From NCBI RefSeq assembly GCF_002873335.1, contig NZ_MCUW01000007.1, positions 124,001 to 188,000 on the forward strand: a DNA stretch of 64,000 nt. The letters run 5' to 3'. The DNA comes from Vibrio sp. 10N.286.49.B1. GTDB lineage: Bacteria > Pseudomonadota > Gammaproteobacteria > Enterobacterales > Vibrionaceae. The notes below the pieces were generated by a model. That model was given only the letters and a program-made list of their open reading frames with translations. It ran no database searches and was not told the origin of the DNA. Position numbers and translations under genes: made by a program. Shown here in pieces: positions 29,894 to 39,414 of the stretch (positions within the stretch are counted from its first letter, which is position 1; each line of letters starts with the position of its first letter).

Positions 29894-32800
29894 ATGCCAA
29901 AACGTACTGACATTAAAAGTGTTCTAATTCTAGGTGCTGGTCCGATCGTTATCGGCCAAGCATGTGAGTTTGATTACTCTGGTGCTCAAGCTTGTAAAGC
30001 ACTTCGCGAAGAAGGTTACCGAGTTATTCTTGTAAACTCGAACCCAGCGACAATCATGACTGACCCAGACATGGCTGATGCGACTTACATCGAACCTATC
30101 CAATGGGAAGTGGTTCGTAACATCATCGCTAAAGAGAAGCCAGATGCAGTTCTACCGACAATGGGTGGCCAAACTGCATTGAACTGTGCGTTAGATTTAG
30201 AAAAATACGGCGTACTTGAAGAGTTCGGCGTAGAAATGATTGGTGCAACGGCTGACGCTATCGATAAAGCAGAAGACCGTTCACGCTTTGATAAAGCAAT
30301 GAAAGCGATTGGTCTTGAATGTCCAACGGCTGATACTGCAAAAACCATGGAAGAAGCTTATAAAGTTCAAGAATTGGTTGGTTTCCCTTGTATCATTCGT
30401 CCATCGTTTACGATGGGTGGTACAGGCGGCGGTATCGCTTACAACAAAGAAGAATTTGAAGAAATCTGTCGTCGTGGTTTGGACTTATCTCCAACTAACG
30501 AGCTTCTAATCGATGAATCACTTATCGGTTGGAAAGAATACGAGATGGAAGTGGTTCGTGATAAAAACGACAACTGCATCATTGTATGTGCGATTGAAAA
30601 CTTCGACCCAATGGGTATTCACACAGGTGACTCAATCACTGTGGCTCCAGCACAAACGCTGACAGACAAAGAATACCAACTAATGCGTAACGCATCTCTA
30701 GCTGTACTGCGTGAGATTGGTGTTGAAACAGGTGGTTCAAACGTACAGTTTGGTATCAACCCTGTTGATGGTCGTATGGTTATCATCGAGATGAACCCAC
30801 GTGTATCTCGCTCTTCAGCACTCGCGTCTAAAGCAACAGGTTTCCCAATCGCTAAGATTGCAGCGAAACTGGCGGTTGGCTTTACCCTAGACGAGCTAAT
30901 GAATGATATCACTGGCGGCGCAACGCCAGCATCATTCGAACCAACCATCGACTACGTAGTCACTAAGATTCCTCGTTTTAACTTCGAGAAGTTTGCAGGT
31001 GCTAACGACCGTCTAACGACGCAAATGAAGTCGGTTGGTGAAGTGATGGCTATCGGCCGTAACCAACAAGAATCTCTACAAAAAGCACTTCGCGGTCTAG
31101 AAGTTGGCGCAACTGGTTTTGACGAAATGGTTGACCTAGACGCACCAGATGCTCTAACAACGATTCGCCATGAGCTTAAAGAAGCCGGTTCTGACCGTAT
31201 CTGGTACATCGCTGATGCATTCCGTGCTGGTATGTCAGTCGATGGTGTATTCAACCTAACGCAAATCGACCGTTGGTTCCTCGTTCAAATCGAAGACATC
31301 GTTAAGCTAGAGCAAGAACTTAAAGCGAAAGGCTTTGCTGGTCTAAATAAAGACGAGCTAAACAAGCTTAAGCGTAAAGGTTTTGCAGATGCGCGCCTAT
31401 CTAAAATTCTAGGTGTAGCGGAAAGTGAAATTCGTCGTCTACGTGACCAATACGATATTCACCCGGTATACAAGCGTGTAGATACGTGTGCGGCTGAGTT
31501 CTCTTCAGATACGGCTTACATGTACTCATCTTACGATGACGAGTGTGAAGCAAACCCAACAGACAAAGACAAGATCATGATTCTAGGCGGCGGTCCAAAC
31601 CGTATCGGCCAAGGTATTGAATTTGACTACTGTTGTGTACACGCATCACTAGCACTACGTGAAGATGGCTACGAAACTATCATGGTTAACTGTAACCCTG
31701 AGACTGTTTCTACAGATTACGATACGTCTGACCGTCTGTACTTCGAACCAGTAACCCTGGAAGATGTACTCGCCATCGTTCGTGTTGAGAAGCCAAAAGG
31801 CGTTATCGTTCAGTACGGTGGTCAAACACCACTGAAACTGGCTCGTGAGCTTGAAGCAGCTGGCGTACCAATCATTGGTACTAGCCCAGACGCTATCGAC
31901 CGTGCAGAAGACCGTGAGCGTTTCCAAGTGGCTGTAGACCGTCTAGGCCTACTTCAGCCAGAAAACGCGACAGTAACAACCATGGAGCAAGCGGTAGAGA
32001 AATCTCGTGAAATCGGCTTCCCGTTGGTTGTACGTCCTTCTTACGTTCTTGGTGGTCGCGCGATGGAAATCGTATACGATGAGCAAGACCTACGTCGCTA
32101 CTTCAACGAAGCAGTCAGCGTATCAAACGAATCTCCAGTATTACTTGATAGCTTCCTAGATGATGCAATTGAAGTAGACGTTGATGCGATTTGTGACGGT
32201 GAGCGCGTTGTTATTGCGGGTATCATGGAGCATATCGAGCAAGCGGGTGTTCACTCAGGTGACTCAGCATGTTCTCTTCCTGCTTACACGCTAAGCCAAG
32301 AAATCCAAGACGTTATGCGTGAGCAAGTTGAAAAGCTAGCGTTCGAGTTGGGTGTTCGTGGTCTAATGAATACGCAGTTTGCTGTTAAGAACAACGAAGT
32401 ATACCTAATCGAGGTTAACCCTCGTGCAGCACGTACCGTACCGTTCGTATCGAAAGCAACAGGCGCAGCAGTCGCTAAGATTGCCGCTCGTGTTATGGCG
32501 GGTCAATCGTTAGAGTCTCAAGGCTTTACGAAAGAAATCATCCCACCATACTACTCAGTGAAAGAAGTGGTGCTTCCGTTCAACAAATTCCCTGGTGTTG
32601 ACCCACTATTAGGCCCAGAAATGCGCTCTACTGGTGAAGTGATGGGTGTGGGTGCAACGTTTGCTGAAGCTTACTCGAAAGCCGAGCTAGGCTGTGGTCA
32701 CGTTTACCCTGAAGGTGGTCGTGCACTGCTTTCTGTTCGTGAAGGCGATAAAGAACGCGTGGTTGACCTTGCTTCTAAGCTAACGAAACTAGGTTACCAG

Positions 32801-33124
32801 TTGGATGCCACTCACGGTACGGCAGTGATTCTAGGCGAAGCGGGTATCAACCCACGTCTAGTAAACAAAGTACACGAAGGTCGTCCTCACATTCTTGACC
32901 GTATCAAGAATAATGAGTACACCTACATTGTGAACACGGCGGCTGGTCGTCAAGCGATTGAAGATTCTAAAGTCCTTCGTCGCGGCGCTTTGGCAGAGAA
33001 AGTGAACTACACCACAACGCTAAATGCAGCGTTTGCAACGTGTATGGCTCACACGGCTGATGCGAAAACATCAGTGACCTCAGTTCAAGAGCTGCATGCT
33101 CAAGTGAACGCAGCGAAAGCATAA
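29894..33124 (+). CDS. carB: Carbamoyl-phosphate synthase large subunit CarB
   Basis: A 1076-residue synthetase with two homologous ATP-grasp halves, close to the E. coli length of 1073. The N-terminal half (about 1-400) phosphorylates bicarbonate: [20 protein letters not shown], then [11 protein letters not shown]. An oligomerisation domain follows (400-550). The second half (about 550-935) phosphorylates carbamate: [19 protein letters not shown], then [11 protein letters not shown]. The C-terminal allosteric domain (MGS-like, 936-1076) binds UMP and ornithine in E. coli. The gene shows strongly biased codon use, suggesting high expression. It ends the carAB operon. Confidence 0.98.
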   Translation: MPKRTDIKSVLILGAGPIVIGQACEFDYSGAQACKALREEGYRVILVNSNPATIMTDPDMADATYIEPIQWEVVRNIIAKEKPDAVLPTMGGQTALNCALDLEKYGVLEEFGVEMIGATADAIDKAEDRSRFDKAMKAIGLECPTADTAKTMEEAYKVQELVGFPCIIRPSFTMGGTGGGIAYNKEEFEEICRRGLDLSPTNELLIDESLIGWKEYEMEVVRDKNDNCIIVCAIENFDPMGIHTGDSITVAPAQTLTDKEYQLMRNASLAVLREIGVETGGSNVQFGINPVDGRMVIIEMNPRVSRSSALASKATGFPIAKIAAKLAVGFTLDELMNDITGGATPASFEPTIDYVVTKIPRFNFEKFAGANDRLTTQMKSVGEVMAIGRNQQESLQKALRGLEVGATGFDEMVDLDAPDALTTIRHELKEAGSDRIWYIADAFRAGMSVDGVFNLTQIDRWFLVQIEDIVKLEQELKAKGFAGLNKDELNKLKRKGFADARLSKILGVAESEIRRLRDQYDIHPVYKRVDTCAAEFSSDTAYMYSSYDDECEANPTDKDKIMILGGGPNRIGQGIEFDYCCVHASLALREDGYETIMVNCNPETVSTDYDTSDRLYFEPVTLEDVLAIVRVEKPKGVIVQYGGQTPLKLARELEAAGVPIIGTSPDAIDRAEDRERFQVAVDRLGLLQPENATVTTMEQAVEKSREIGFPLVVRPSYVLGGRAMEIVYDEQDLRRYFNEAVSVSNESPVLLDSFLDDAIEVDVDAICDGERVVIAGIMEHIEQAGVHSGDSACSLPAYTLSQEIQDVMREQVEKLAFELGVRGLMNTQFAVKNNEVYLIEVNPRAARTVPFVSKATGAAVAKIAARVMAGQSLESQGFTKEIIPPYYSVKEVVLPFNKFPGVDPLLGPEMRSTGEVMGVGATFAEAYSKAELGCGHVYPEGGRALLSVREGDKERVVDLASKLTKLGYQLDATHGTAVILGEAGINPRLVNKVHEGRPHILDRIKNNEYTYIVNTAAGRQAIEDSKVLRRGALAEKVNYTTTLNAAFATCMAHTADAKTSVTSVQELHAQVNAAKA

Positions 33125-33138
33125 GGTCATGAAGCACC

Positions 33139-33213
33139 AGCTACTAGCTAAGTTCTAATGGATAACTAGGTTCTAACGAATAGCCAAGCTTTAGTTATCG
33201 CTGAACTCTAGTT
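33139..33213. repeat. Degenerate 17-19 bp tandem repeat after carB
   Basis: Four loosely similar units read through this stretch, each built on a core like CTAAGTTCTAATGGATA (then CTAGGTTCTAACGAATA, CCAAGCTTTAGTTATC and CTGAACTCTAGTTT). The array lies between the carB stop and its terminator. Divergence is high, so the repeat is a by-eye call. Confidence 0.4.
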
Positions 33214-33246
33214 TAAAAAATCCCGCTCTCGAGCGGGATTTTTTTG
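33214..33246 (+). terminator. Intrinsic terminator of carAB
   Basis: AAAAAATCCCGCT and AGCGGGATTTTTT pair around CTCG with a strong T-run, about 90 bp after the carB stop. Confidence 0.93.
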
Positions 33247-33390
33247 TTTGTTAAATCAGTAAGAGACAACACTGGTAAGGTGATCGCTAACTGTTTCCTA
33301 TGTGGAATAGGTTGTCATCCATCGTTTCGCTTTTATTCGTGGTTTGATGACGTACAATTTTGTTCAATTTAATGCTAATGAGTGGAGTTC

Positions 33391-34170
33391 ATGGACGTTA
33401 CTTTCGACATATTGATGATGTTGTTCTTTGTTGCCGGCCTAGCGGGTTTTATTGACGCAATGGCCGGAGGAGGTGGGTTATTGACTGTTCCTGCACTTTT
33501 ATCTGTGGGTGTTCCGCCGACACAAGCACTGGCCACTAACAAACTCCAAAGCTCTTTTGGCAGCTTTTCTGCGACGTGGTATTTTGTCCGCAATGGTATT
33601 GTTGATATCAAAGACATGCGTTTAGCGATCGCTTGTACTTTTATAGGTTCAGCGCTTGGTGCTGAGCTGGTTCAACATATTGATGCAGGCTTATTGACCA
33701 GCCTGATTCCTTTGTTGTTACTTGGTATATCGCTGTATTTTCTATTCGCTCCACAAGCCGGTGAGGGGGGAGGAAAACCTAAGCTGTCGGAGACTATGTT
33801 TGCTTTTTCTGTAGGAACTGGCGTTGGCTTTTATGATGGTTTTTTTGGACCAGGTACTGGGTCTATTTTTACTATTTGTTTTGTTGCGATCGCACAACTT
33901 TCGATTGTGCATGCGACAGCGCGAACCAAGGTGCTCAACTTCACCTCTAATATCGCCGCATTGATATTCTTTATTTTGGCTGGGCTTCCCATTTGGGAGA
34001 TTGGTCTAGTGATGGCCGTGGGAGGTTTCATCGGCGCTCGAATGGGCGCGAAAATGGTGGTCACGAAGGGCAAGAAGTTTATTCGCCCGTTGGTGGTTAT
34101 CATGTCAATGGTGATGGCGATAAAGCTACTCTTGGAACAGCATCCTCAATGGTTTCAATCACTGTTTTAG
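33391..34170 (+). CDS. TSUP-family membrane permease (TauE/SafE type)
   Basis: A 259-residue protein with about eight transmembrane helices. It shows the duplicated TSUP signatures: GFIDAMAGGGGLLTVPALL in the first half and GFYDGFFGPGTGSIFTI in the second. Members move sulfite, sulfoacetate or other small organosulfur anions, usually outward; the substrate here cannot be told. It resembles E. coli YfcA. The ATG at 33391 has GGAG close upstream. It converges on a LysR-type gene, and the two coding regions overlap tail to tail by 71 bp. Confidence 0.85.
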   Translation: MDVTFDILMMLFFVAGLAGFIDAMAGGGGLLTVPALLSVGVPPTQALATNKLQSSFGSFSATWYFVRNGIVDIKDMRLAIACTFIGSALGAELVQHIDAGLLTSLIPLLLLGISLYFLFAPQAGEGGGKPKLSETMFAFSVGTGVGFYDGFFGPGTGSIFTICFVAIAQLSIVHATARTKVLNFTSNIAALIFFILAGLPIWEIGLVMAVGGFIGARMGAKMVVTKGKKFIRPLVVIMSMVMAIKLLLEQHPQWFQSLF

Positions 34171-34966
34171 CGCGATGAATTTTTAGTGTCGACGAACGGT
34201 AAATGACGTGAATCGGGCGAGTTAGTGCGGATAAAAAATCAAAGTCAAAACACAGCGCTTCATCAATATGAAGCGTTTTTATTATCGACATAGGCACCAG
34301 CGCCGCCCCCGCCCCTTTGATGGCCAGTTGTGCGGCAGCGGTGTACGAGTCCATCTGCATGGCGGGCTCAATCTTTGATTGCTGAAGCAACGCTGCTTGA
34401 TAAGTGTTGGCAGGGTTGTTGAGATCATTGGTGATCAAGGTGCGTGGTGCATGGATGAGTGGAGTTTGACTGACAATTTTGAACGGCTCATCGAAGAGGT
34501 GTGTGGCTTGTAAGCCGAGCTTTGCACTTAGGTGGCCTGCGCAAAGTCCAATCATCGCGTCACCTGAGCTAACGTGTTCTATGATTCGAGGCGTATGATT
34601 GGTCGTGATCGTGAGATAAGGGTCTTGGTTTAATAGCGGCACAATAAACTCACTGAGGTAACCAGCCACTAGTGTCTCAGAGCAATCGAGACGAATTAAG
34701 GTCTGGTCACTGAGTGTTTGTTCTTCTGATATCAGGCCCTTTAATTCATTCACGCTTGATCCTATGCGCTCAATTAACGCGAGTGCATCAGGCGTGAGCT
34801 TTATCTGCCTGCCGTCGGGCTCAATTAACTTTTTTCCCAGCCGCTTCTCAAGATTCGCAATCCGTTTGCTTACCGCTGACTGCCCAATATACAGGCGACT
34901 ACCCGTTCGGCTCATGGTCTTTTCTTGTGATAAAACGAGTAGTGTATCAATGCCTTCAAGCAACAT
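34100..34966 (-). CDS. LysR-type transcriptional regulator
   Basis: A 288-residue regulator. The N-terminal winged helix-turn-helix is plain: LLVLSQEKTMSRTGSRLYIGQSAVSKRIANLEKRLGKKLIEPDGRQIKLT (about 8-58). It is followed by a linker helix and a periplasmic-binding-type effector domain (about 90-280). The recognition helix reads QSAVSKRIANLE, normal for the family. The effector is unknown. It converges on the TSUP permease rather than diverging from a target as many LysR genes do, so its regulon cannot be inferred from the neighbour upstream (modF-like, same strand). The C-terminal 23 codons overlap the permease gene on the other strand. Confidence 0.88.
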   Translation of the reverse strand: MLLEGIDTLLVLSQEKTMSRTGSRLYIGQSAVSKRIANLEKRLGKKLIEPDGRQIKLTPDALALIERIGSSVNELKGLISEEQTLSDQTLIRLDCSETLVAGYLSEFIVPLLNQDPYLTITTNHTPRIIEHVSSGDAMIGLCAGHLSAKLGLQATHLFDEPFKIVSQTPLIHAPRTLITNDLNNPANTYQAALLQQSKIEPAMQMDSYTAAAQLAIKGAGAALVPMSIIKTLHIDEALCFDFDFLSALTRPIHVIYRSSTLKIHRAKTVIETIEDAVPRVALSPSPLT

Positions 34967-35048
34967 AATAATCGATGAAAAGTAGGAATAGATACAACTA
35001 TGCTAGCATGAATTTGTGGCCTTAGAACCAAAAGATAGCCTGCAAATT

Positions 35049-35078
35049 ACCGACCAAAGCCATACATCGTTGGTCGGT
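35049..35078. repeat. 9-bp perfect inverted repeat
   Basis: ACCGACCAA (35049-35057) and TTGGTCGGT (35070-35078) flank a 12-nt spacer. It lies in the 221 bp between the LysR start and the 3' end of the modF-like gene, about 80 bp before the regulator. No T-run; it could be an operator for lysR. Confidence 0.5.
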
Positions 35079-35125
35079 CACTCTCATTGACGGTATTTGA
35101 ACCCAATAACGTCTTTGGTCATATT

Positions 35126-35180
35126 ATTGTCTATTTTCCCCGCTAGCTTCTGGCAAAAAAATTTGAGAAAAATAGACAAT
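35126..35180 (-). repeat. 12-bp perfect inverted repeat after modF-like gene
   Basis: ATTGTCTATTTT (35126-35137) and AAAATAGACAAT (35169-35180) are exact inverted copies with 31 bp between. The near arm starts 8 bp after the modF-like stop. The long loop argues against a normal terminator. Confidence 0.55.
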
Positions 35181-35187
35181 GACAATA

Positions 35188-36657
35188 TTAGCCTTCATTT
35201 AGTTTTCTCGGCTGAGTGATTTTTATCTGATATCCATCGTCATCAGCATTTGGAACAAAATCAACAAAGTGTTGAATGCTATCGAGTTCATCTTCTACAT
35301 AATGTGAGACATACAAGAGTTGGCTCAGGTTTTCTTTAGCGATCATATTGAGCGCATTCATGACTAACTTTCGCCCCAGATAATCAAGTCCTTGGTAGGG
35401 TTCATCAAGAATCAGAATGGTGGGTTGTTTTATGATCGCCCTAGCGATCAATAACAGGCGTTGTTGACTGTATTCAAGCGACTTAAATGAGCAACGAGCC
35501 AGTTCATTCATGTGCAGCAGCGTTAGCCATTCTTTGGCAGTATCGATCTGTTTTTTGGTGGGTTTGTCGTACAACCCAATGGAATCAAAAAAGCCAGAAA
35601 GAAGGACGTCAAGTGCGTTGCAACTGACACGGTATTGAAGGTGCAGAGCGGATGAGACCATTCCCGTGTGTTGCTTGATGTCCCAGACGGTTTCTCCGCT
35701 GCCTCGTTTCATATCATAAATATGAATATCGTTGCTATAGCATTGTGGATGATCCCCAAATATCAGCCCGAGTAAGGTGCTTTTTCCACAGCCGTTTGGG
35801 CCGCGAATCTGCCAATGTTCGCCATGGCATATTTGCCAGTTCACATCGGAAAATATTTTTTGGTCGACATACTCCACGCAGCCATCGGTAATACGAACGA
35901 GTGGGTCACTAAATTTAGGGGCGTGTTGATGCTTACGTATTAAGGTCAGCCATTGCTCGCTTTGTTGTGCCGACTGTGACAATAACTGCGCGATAATTGG
36001 ATGGCTAATCCATTGCTGATAGGTGAGCTGTTCTTTTAAGGTGCCTTTTTCAAATAATGCAACATGATTGACCCAAGCTGGGATCTCGTCCTCTCGAGAA
36101 GTCACGATGATGAGCTGTATATAAGTAGCAAGATCGTGAAGGTACCCAGTGAGCATTTTACGATGCAATTGGTCGAGACCAACAAAGGGTTCATCGAGAA
36201 TCAATACTTTGGGGGAGGTGGATAGGGCTCGAGCCAGCATGACGCGGCGAGTTTCGCCCGTCGACAGCTGTTTGAATCCTCGCTCTTTTAGGTGGAGTAA
36301 GTCTAACTCTTGCATCAACTGCTGAACAATCGCTGGGTTATCACATTGCTCCGAAACCAATTGCTCGACGGTGCGACCGTAATCGATTCGATCCATAAAG
36401 TCGGTATCATCATTCGCATGCTCAAGCTCAAGTAAGCGCTGTTGTTCGGTCAGGGAGACTTGTGCAATTTTATCGGTATAGGTATCGAGACAACCTGAAT
36501 CCAACTGAATTTCATTGCACAATAGATCGCCAATCAAGGAGCCGACGTTACCTTCGGTCTCAAAAACGCCCCAATGCTGGCCTTCTAAAAGCTGCCAAGA
36601 TGGGATATTCAGTGTTTGTGTATGATGAAAATGGACCTGATCGAATGTGATAGCCAT
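35188..36657 (-). CDS. modF: ModF-like protein with two ABC ATPase domains, one site degenerate
   Basis: A 489-residue soluble protein with two fused ABC ATPase domains and no membrane domain, resembling E. coli ModF (PhrA) over its length, especially the stretch RGSGETVWDIKQH and SGFFDSIGLYD. The role of ModF is not settled; it is linked to the molybdate operon in E. coli, but no mod genes are near here. Domain 1 (1-230) has lost Walker A (ETEGNVGS at 33-40, no lysine) and its switch histidine, but keeps signature LSTGETR (131-137) and Walker B VLILDEP. Domain 2 (255-489) keeps Walker A GPNGCGKS (286-293), Walker B ILILDEP and H-loop His452, but its signature is LEYSQQR. Thus only one composite ATP site looks complete. 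The symbol is by similarity. Confidence 0.78.
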   Translation of the reverse strand: MAITFDQVHFHHTQTLNIPSWQLLEGQHWGVFETEGNVGSLIGDLLCNEIQLDSGCLDTYTDKIAQVSLTEQQRLLELEHANDDTDFMDRIDYGRTVEQLVSEQCDNPAIVQQLMQELDLLHLKERGFKQLSTGETRRVMLARALSTSPKVLILDEPFVGLDQLHRKMLTGYLHDLATYIQLIIVTSREDEIPAWVNHVALFEKGTLKEQLTYQQWISHPIIAQLLSQSAQQSEQWLTLIRKHQHAPKFSDPLVRITDGCVEYVDQKIFSDVNWQICHGEHWQIRGPNGCGKSTLLGLIFGDHPQCYSNDIHIYDMKRGSGETVWDIKQHTGMVSSALHLQYRVSCNALDVLLSGFFDSIGLYDKPTKKQIDTAKEWLTLLHMNELARCSFKSLEYSQQRLLLIARAIIKQPTILILDEPYQGLDYLGRKLVMNALNMIAKENLSQLLYVSHYVEDELDSIQHFVDFVPNADDDGYQIKITQPRKLNEG

Positions 36658-36758
36658 GAGACCTCCTTACCTCGAATGAATCTACCTGACCGTAATGACA
36701 TAATCACAATACGGTGAGTATTCAACATACTAAAGCTGCAGGAGAATTTGAAGTGGGA

Positions 36759-36785
36759 ATGTCAGAGAATCGCTATCTCTGACAT
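36759..36785 (-). repeat. 10-bp hairpin downstream of yadS
   Basis: ATGTCAGAGA (36759-36768) and TCTCTGACAT (36776-36785) form a perfect stem with a 7-nt loop, starting about 18 nt after the yadS stop on the minus strand. No T-run follows, so it may protect the 3' end or be a weak terminator. Confidence 0.5.
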
Positions 36786-36802
36786 CCTGAGTAGCCGGAG
36801 GG

Positions 36803-37411
36803 TTATTTGTCCAGTGCGAAAGTGGGCAGTGAAAGCTGCCAGCGAATCGCGCCTAGTCGAATGATAAGTGTCGTGATAACGCAACTTAAAAAGGCACTTT
36901 CTGGCGTCGCACCTAACATCAATGTTGTGGTGTAAAATACGCCACCAATAATACAGGCTGTCGCATAGACTTCTCTACGTAGCACCATTGGGATCTCTCG
37001 GGCCAGTACATCACGGATGATACCGCCGCCGCAGCCAGTAATGACACCCATTATAATCGCAACAAGCGCCGAATCTTGATAGCTTAATGCTTTTTCGACA
37101 CCAATACCGACAAAGACAGCCAATCCAATGGCATCAGAAACGGGCAATACCCACCATGGCAAGCGACGTGGATGTCTGACAAGCATCATCGTCAATAAAC
37201 AGGTGATAATAATCACCCATAGGTAGGTCGTATCCGTGATCCAAAATACTGGGGTTGCGCCTAATGCCATATCACGAATAGTACCGCCACCAATCGCGGT
37301 CACACTGCCTAATACCATTACGCCAAAAGGATCCATCCTTAGCCTTCCTGCGAGGATCACTCCGGATATCGCAAATACCATTGTGCCGAATAAATCGACG
37401 AAATAGAGCAT
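36803..37411 (-). CDS. yadS: TRIC-family membrane protein YadS (UPF0126)
   Basis: A 202-residue protein with about seven transmembrane helices built from two repeats of a glycine-rich motif: SVTAIGGGTIRDMALG and GVITGCGGGIIRDVLARE. This is the prokaryotic TRIC-channel fold (formerly UPF0126), a trimeric cation channel-like family; transport of small molecules such as glycine has been discussed for relatives, and the true substrate is unknown. The ATG at 37411 is chosen over an in-frame GTG at 37420, which lacks a ribosome site. It follows btuF on the same strand, as yadS follows btuF in E. coli. Confidence 0.82.
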   Translation of the reverse strand: MLYFVDLFGTMVFAISGVILAGRLRMDPFGVMVLGSVTAIGGGTIRDMALGATPVFWITDTTYLWVIIITCLLTMMLVRHPRRLPWWVLPVSDAIGLAVFVGIGVEKALSYQDSALVAIIMGVITGCGGGIIRDVLAREIPMVLRREVYATACIIGGVFYTTTLMLGATPESAFLSCVITTLIIRLGAIRWQLSLPTFALDK

Positions 37412-37565
37412 GGAGTCCACGGTTATATACCCATTGAAGAATTGAACGGAAAAAGTGCGGCAATTTTACGGCAATTATTACCAATTCGCACCTTATCTTC
37501 TTTAAAACCTCTATAAATTCGCGCTATATCTTTTGTTAAGGTATTTATCGGCAGATACTCGTCAT

Positions 37566-38390
37566 TTATCCGCGATTTTTTCGAATGGTATCGAAATGAT
37601 GGCAGACCTGCTCAATCGCGAGCAATGTGCGTGGTGTCGGGCGGTTGAGCCAATCAGAGGTTAGCGTCCACATGTGTTGTTGCTTTACTGCGGGTAACTC
37701 AGATGACCATTGCTGCCACATACCGCCATCTTTTATGGCATGCTCTGAGCTAAAAATAGCGTCGGGCTGTCTTACAATAACTTGTTCTGGACTGACTTGA
37801 GGATAAGGGGCTTTGCTGTGAGAGAAAATATTCTCTCCACCACAAAAACTGAAAACCTCACTGGGCCAACTGCCTTGCGCTAGGGTAATGATTGGCTTTT
37901 CACTTAGTTGATAGAAGTAGCTGACAGGCTCATTGGTGTTGCTGTTGGACTTTAGCTGCTTCAATTTTTTGCGAAAATCATCAGCGGCTTGCTGGCCAAT
38001 GCTTGGATCACGAGCATAGACACTAAGCGCTTCAATATTATCAGCGATGTTTTCCAGCGTCTTTGTCTTTGAGTACACGAGATTAAAGCCAAGTTGTTTG
38101 AGTTTATCAAGTTCACGTGCTGGGTTACCAGCAGGCCATGCGAGAATGAGGTCTGGTTCTAGGGCGACAATGCGCTCCAATTTTATGCCTTGGTAATTGG
38201 CAACACGTTCTAGATCTTTCGCTTCTTCGGGGTAATCACTGTACTCGCTAACCGCAATGAGTTGGTCACCTAATCCTGCCGCGTAAGCCAGTTCAGTGGC
38301 GTGGGGAGCAAGACTAATGACTCGCTGAGCGACAGCCCAGGCTGGTGATGTGATGCTGAAAATGACTAATGACAACCACAGTCGTTTCAT
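37566..38390 (-). CDS. btuF: Vitamin B12-binding periplasmic protein BtuF
   Basis: A 274-residue exported solute-binding protein: signal peptide at 1-19 (cleavage after AWA), then a class III binding fold with RVISLAPHATELAYAAGLGDQLIAV and LEPDLILAWPAGNPARELDKL, typical of BtuF. It delivers cobalamin to the BtuCD transporter, which is not in the window. It lies 3 bp downstream of cbiB and upstream of yadS, and mtn comes before both; the mtn-btuF-yadS set is the same as in E. coli, with cbiB inserted. The pairing with cbiB supports a cobalamin rather than haem or siderophore ligand. Confidence 0.9.
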   Translation of the reverse strand: MKRLWLSLVIFSITSPAWAVAQRVISLAPHATELAYAAGLGDQLIAVSEYSDYPEEAKDLERVANYQGIKLERIVALEPDLILAWPAGNPARELDKLKQLGFNLVYSKTKTLENIADNIEALSVYARDPSIGQQAADDFRKKLKQLKSNSNTNEPVSYFYQLSEKPIITLAQGSWPSEVFSFCGGENIFSHSKAPYPQVSPEQVIVRQPDAIFSSEHAIKDGGMWQQWSSELPAVKQQHMWTLTSDWLNRPTPRTLLAIEQVCHHFDTIRKNRG

Positions 38391-38393
38391 TAA

Positions 38394-39347
38394 CTAAAGT
38401 CCTTGATAAATGATGAACATGATACTGCTTTGGATCATTATCCAAGCGCAGATACGCCAAGCGATATCTTTTTGTAGTTGGGCTAGGTGATAAGCAGCAG
38501 GGGCGACTTTGCCACCAATACGGGCGCGTTGATACTTTGTTGTACCGTACATAGCAGGCCCTCCTAGTGCTAGGCCAAACTTATTCGCATACCCACAGAG
38601 TAACCAGTTGGTTGCGGTGTTGTGCCAGGTTCTACTTTGTTCGATAGTCGCCGCAATCAGTGGTCTCGAGGTGCCGACCATAATTAAAAGAGAAAATAAT
38701 TTTTGCGGCAATATATCGAGCACCAAAAATACCGTAACCGCGGGTTTTCCGAATACTTGGTAATGGGGTTTACTTGGACTCCAGGTGCGAGCCAATTCCA
38801 TCATTAAGCGGTAAAGCAGTGCGCCAACGCCTCCTAGTATTCCGTACCAAAAAAGAACCCCGATAACACGTCTTGAATACCCTAAAATCAGGGTTTCTGC
38901 TGATGCCTTCCCTAAACCGAGTAAGGACAACGATGAGGTATCTCTATTGACATTGTCTTGTAATATGAGACGCGCACGGACTTTATCTTCGTGTGACAAG
39001 GTTTGGATAAGTTGCTGTGCCAAGGTCTCGTTGGTTCGCCAGTCGAGTGCGAGTAATAGCAGCGCTAGTTGATAAAACTGGGCCTGCCACGCCAGTGACT
39101 GCATGGCGATTAATACCGCAATTGCGGGAACAATAAATAATGTCAGAGCGAGTATCCCGGACAACATTTGTTGAGATGGGGTGGCGTTGGGAGGATTCAC
39201 TTTGTTGGCTATCAGGTGCGCTAGGCGTTGCCAATAATAAACGGGATGTGCACTTTTAGGTATGGGTAACAACAGATGAAAACCAAGCGCGCCCCACATG
39301 ACGAGGAGCGCCCCATTGGCATAGAAACTCTCAAAAAAAGAGCTCAT
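38394..39347 (-). CDS. cbiB: Adenosylcobinamide-phosphate synthase CbiB (CobD type)
   Basis: A 317-residue integral membrane protein with several transmembrane segments. It matches the CbiB/CobD family, including the stretch around RDTSSLSLLGLGKASAETL and the C-terminal GGKVAPAAYHLAQLQKDIAWRICAW. The enzyme joins aminopropanol phosphate to adenosylcobyric acid or, in salvage, works with imported cobinamide. No other cobalamin-synthesis gene is close, so salvage of B12 precursors is the likely role. The start at 39347 follows AAGGA by 7 bases. It is tightly linked to btuF and lies 165 bp after mtn. The family is fairly divergent, so identity is less certain than for btuF. Confidence 0.8.
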   Translation of the reverse strand: MSSFFESFYANGALLVMWGALGFHLLLPIPKSAHPVYYWQRLAHLIANKVNPPNATPSQQMLSGILALTLFIVPAIAVLIAMQSLAWQAQFYQLALLLLALDWRTNETLAQQLIQTLSHEDKVRARLILQDNVNRDTSSLSLLGLGKASAETLILGYSRRVIGVLFWYGILGGVGALLYRLMMELARTWSPSKPHYQVFGKPAVTVFLVLDILPQKLFSLLIMVGTSRPLIAATIEQSRTWHNTATNWLLCGYANKFGLALGGPAMYGTTKYQRARIGGKVAPAAYHLAQLQKDIAWRICAWIMIQSSIMFIIYQGL

Positions 39348-39414
39348 GAACAAATCCTTGTTAAAGACTATCCTAACGTCGTTTTGGGGCCATATTATGG
39401 CTTTCCAAAACGAT

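Noticed and set aside
35126..35180. The 12-bp inverted repeat as ends of a miniature mobile element
   Set aside because: Only 31 bp lie between the arms and no target duplication flanks them.
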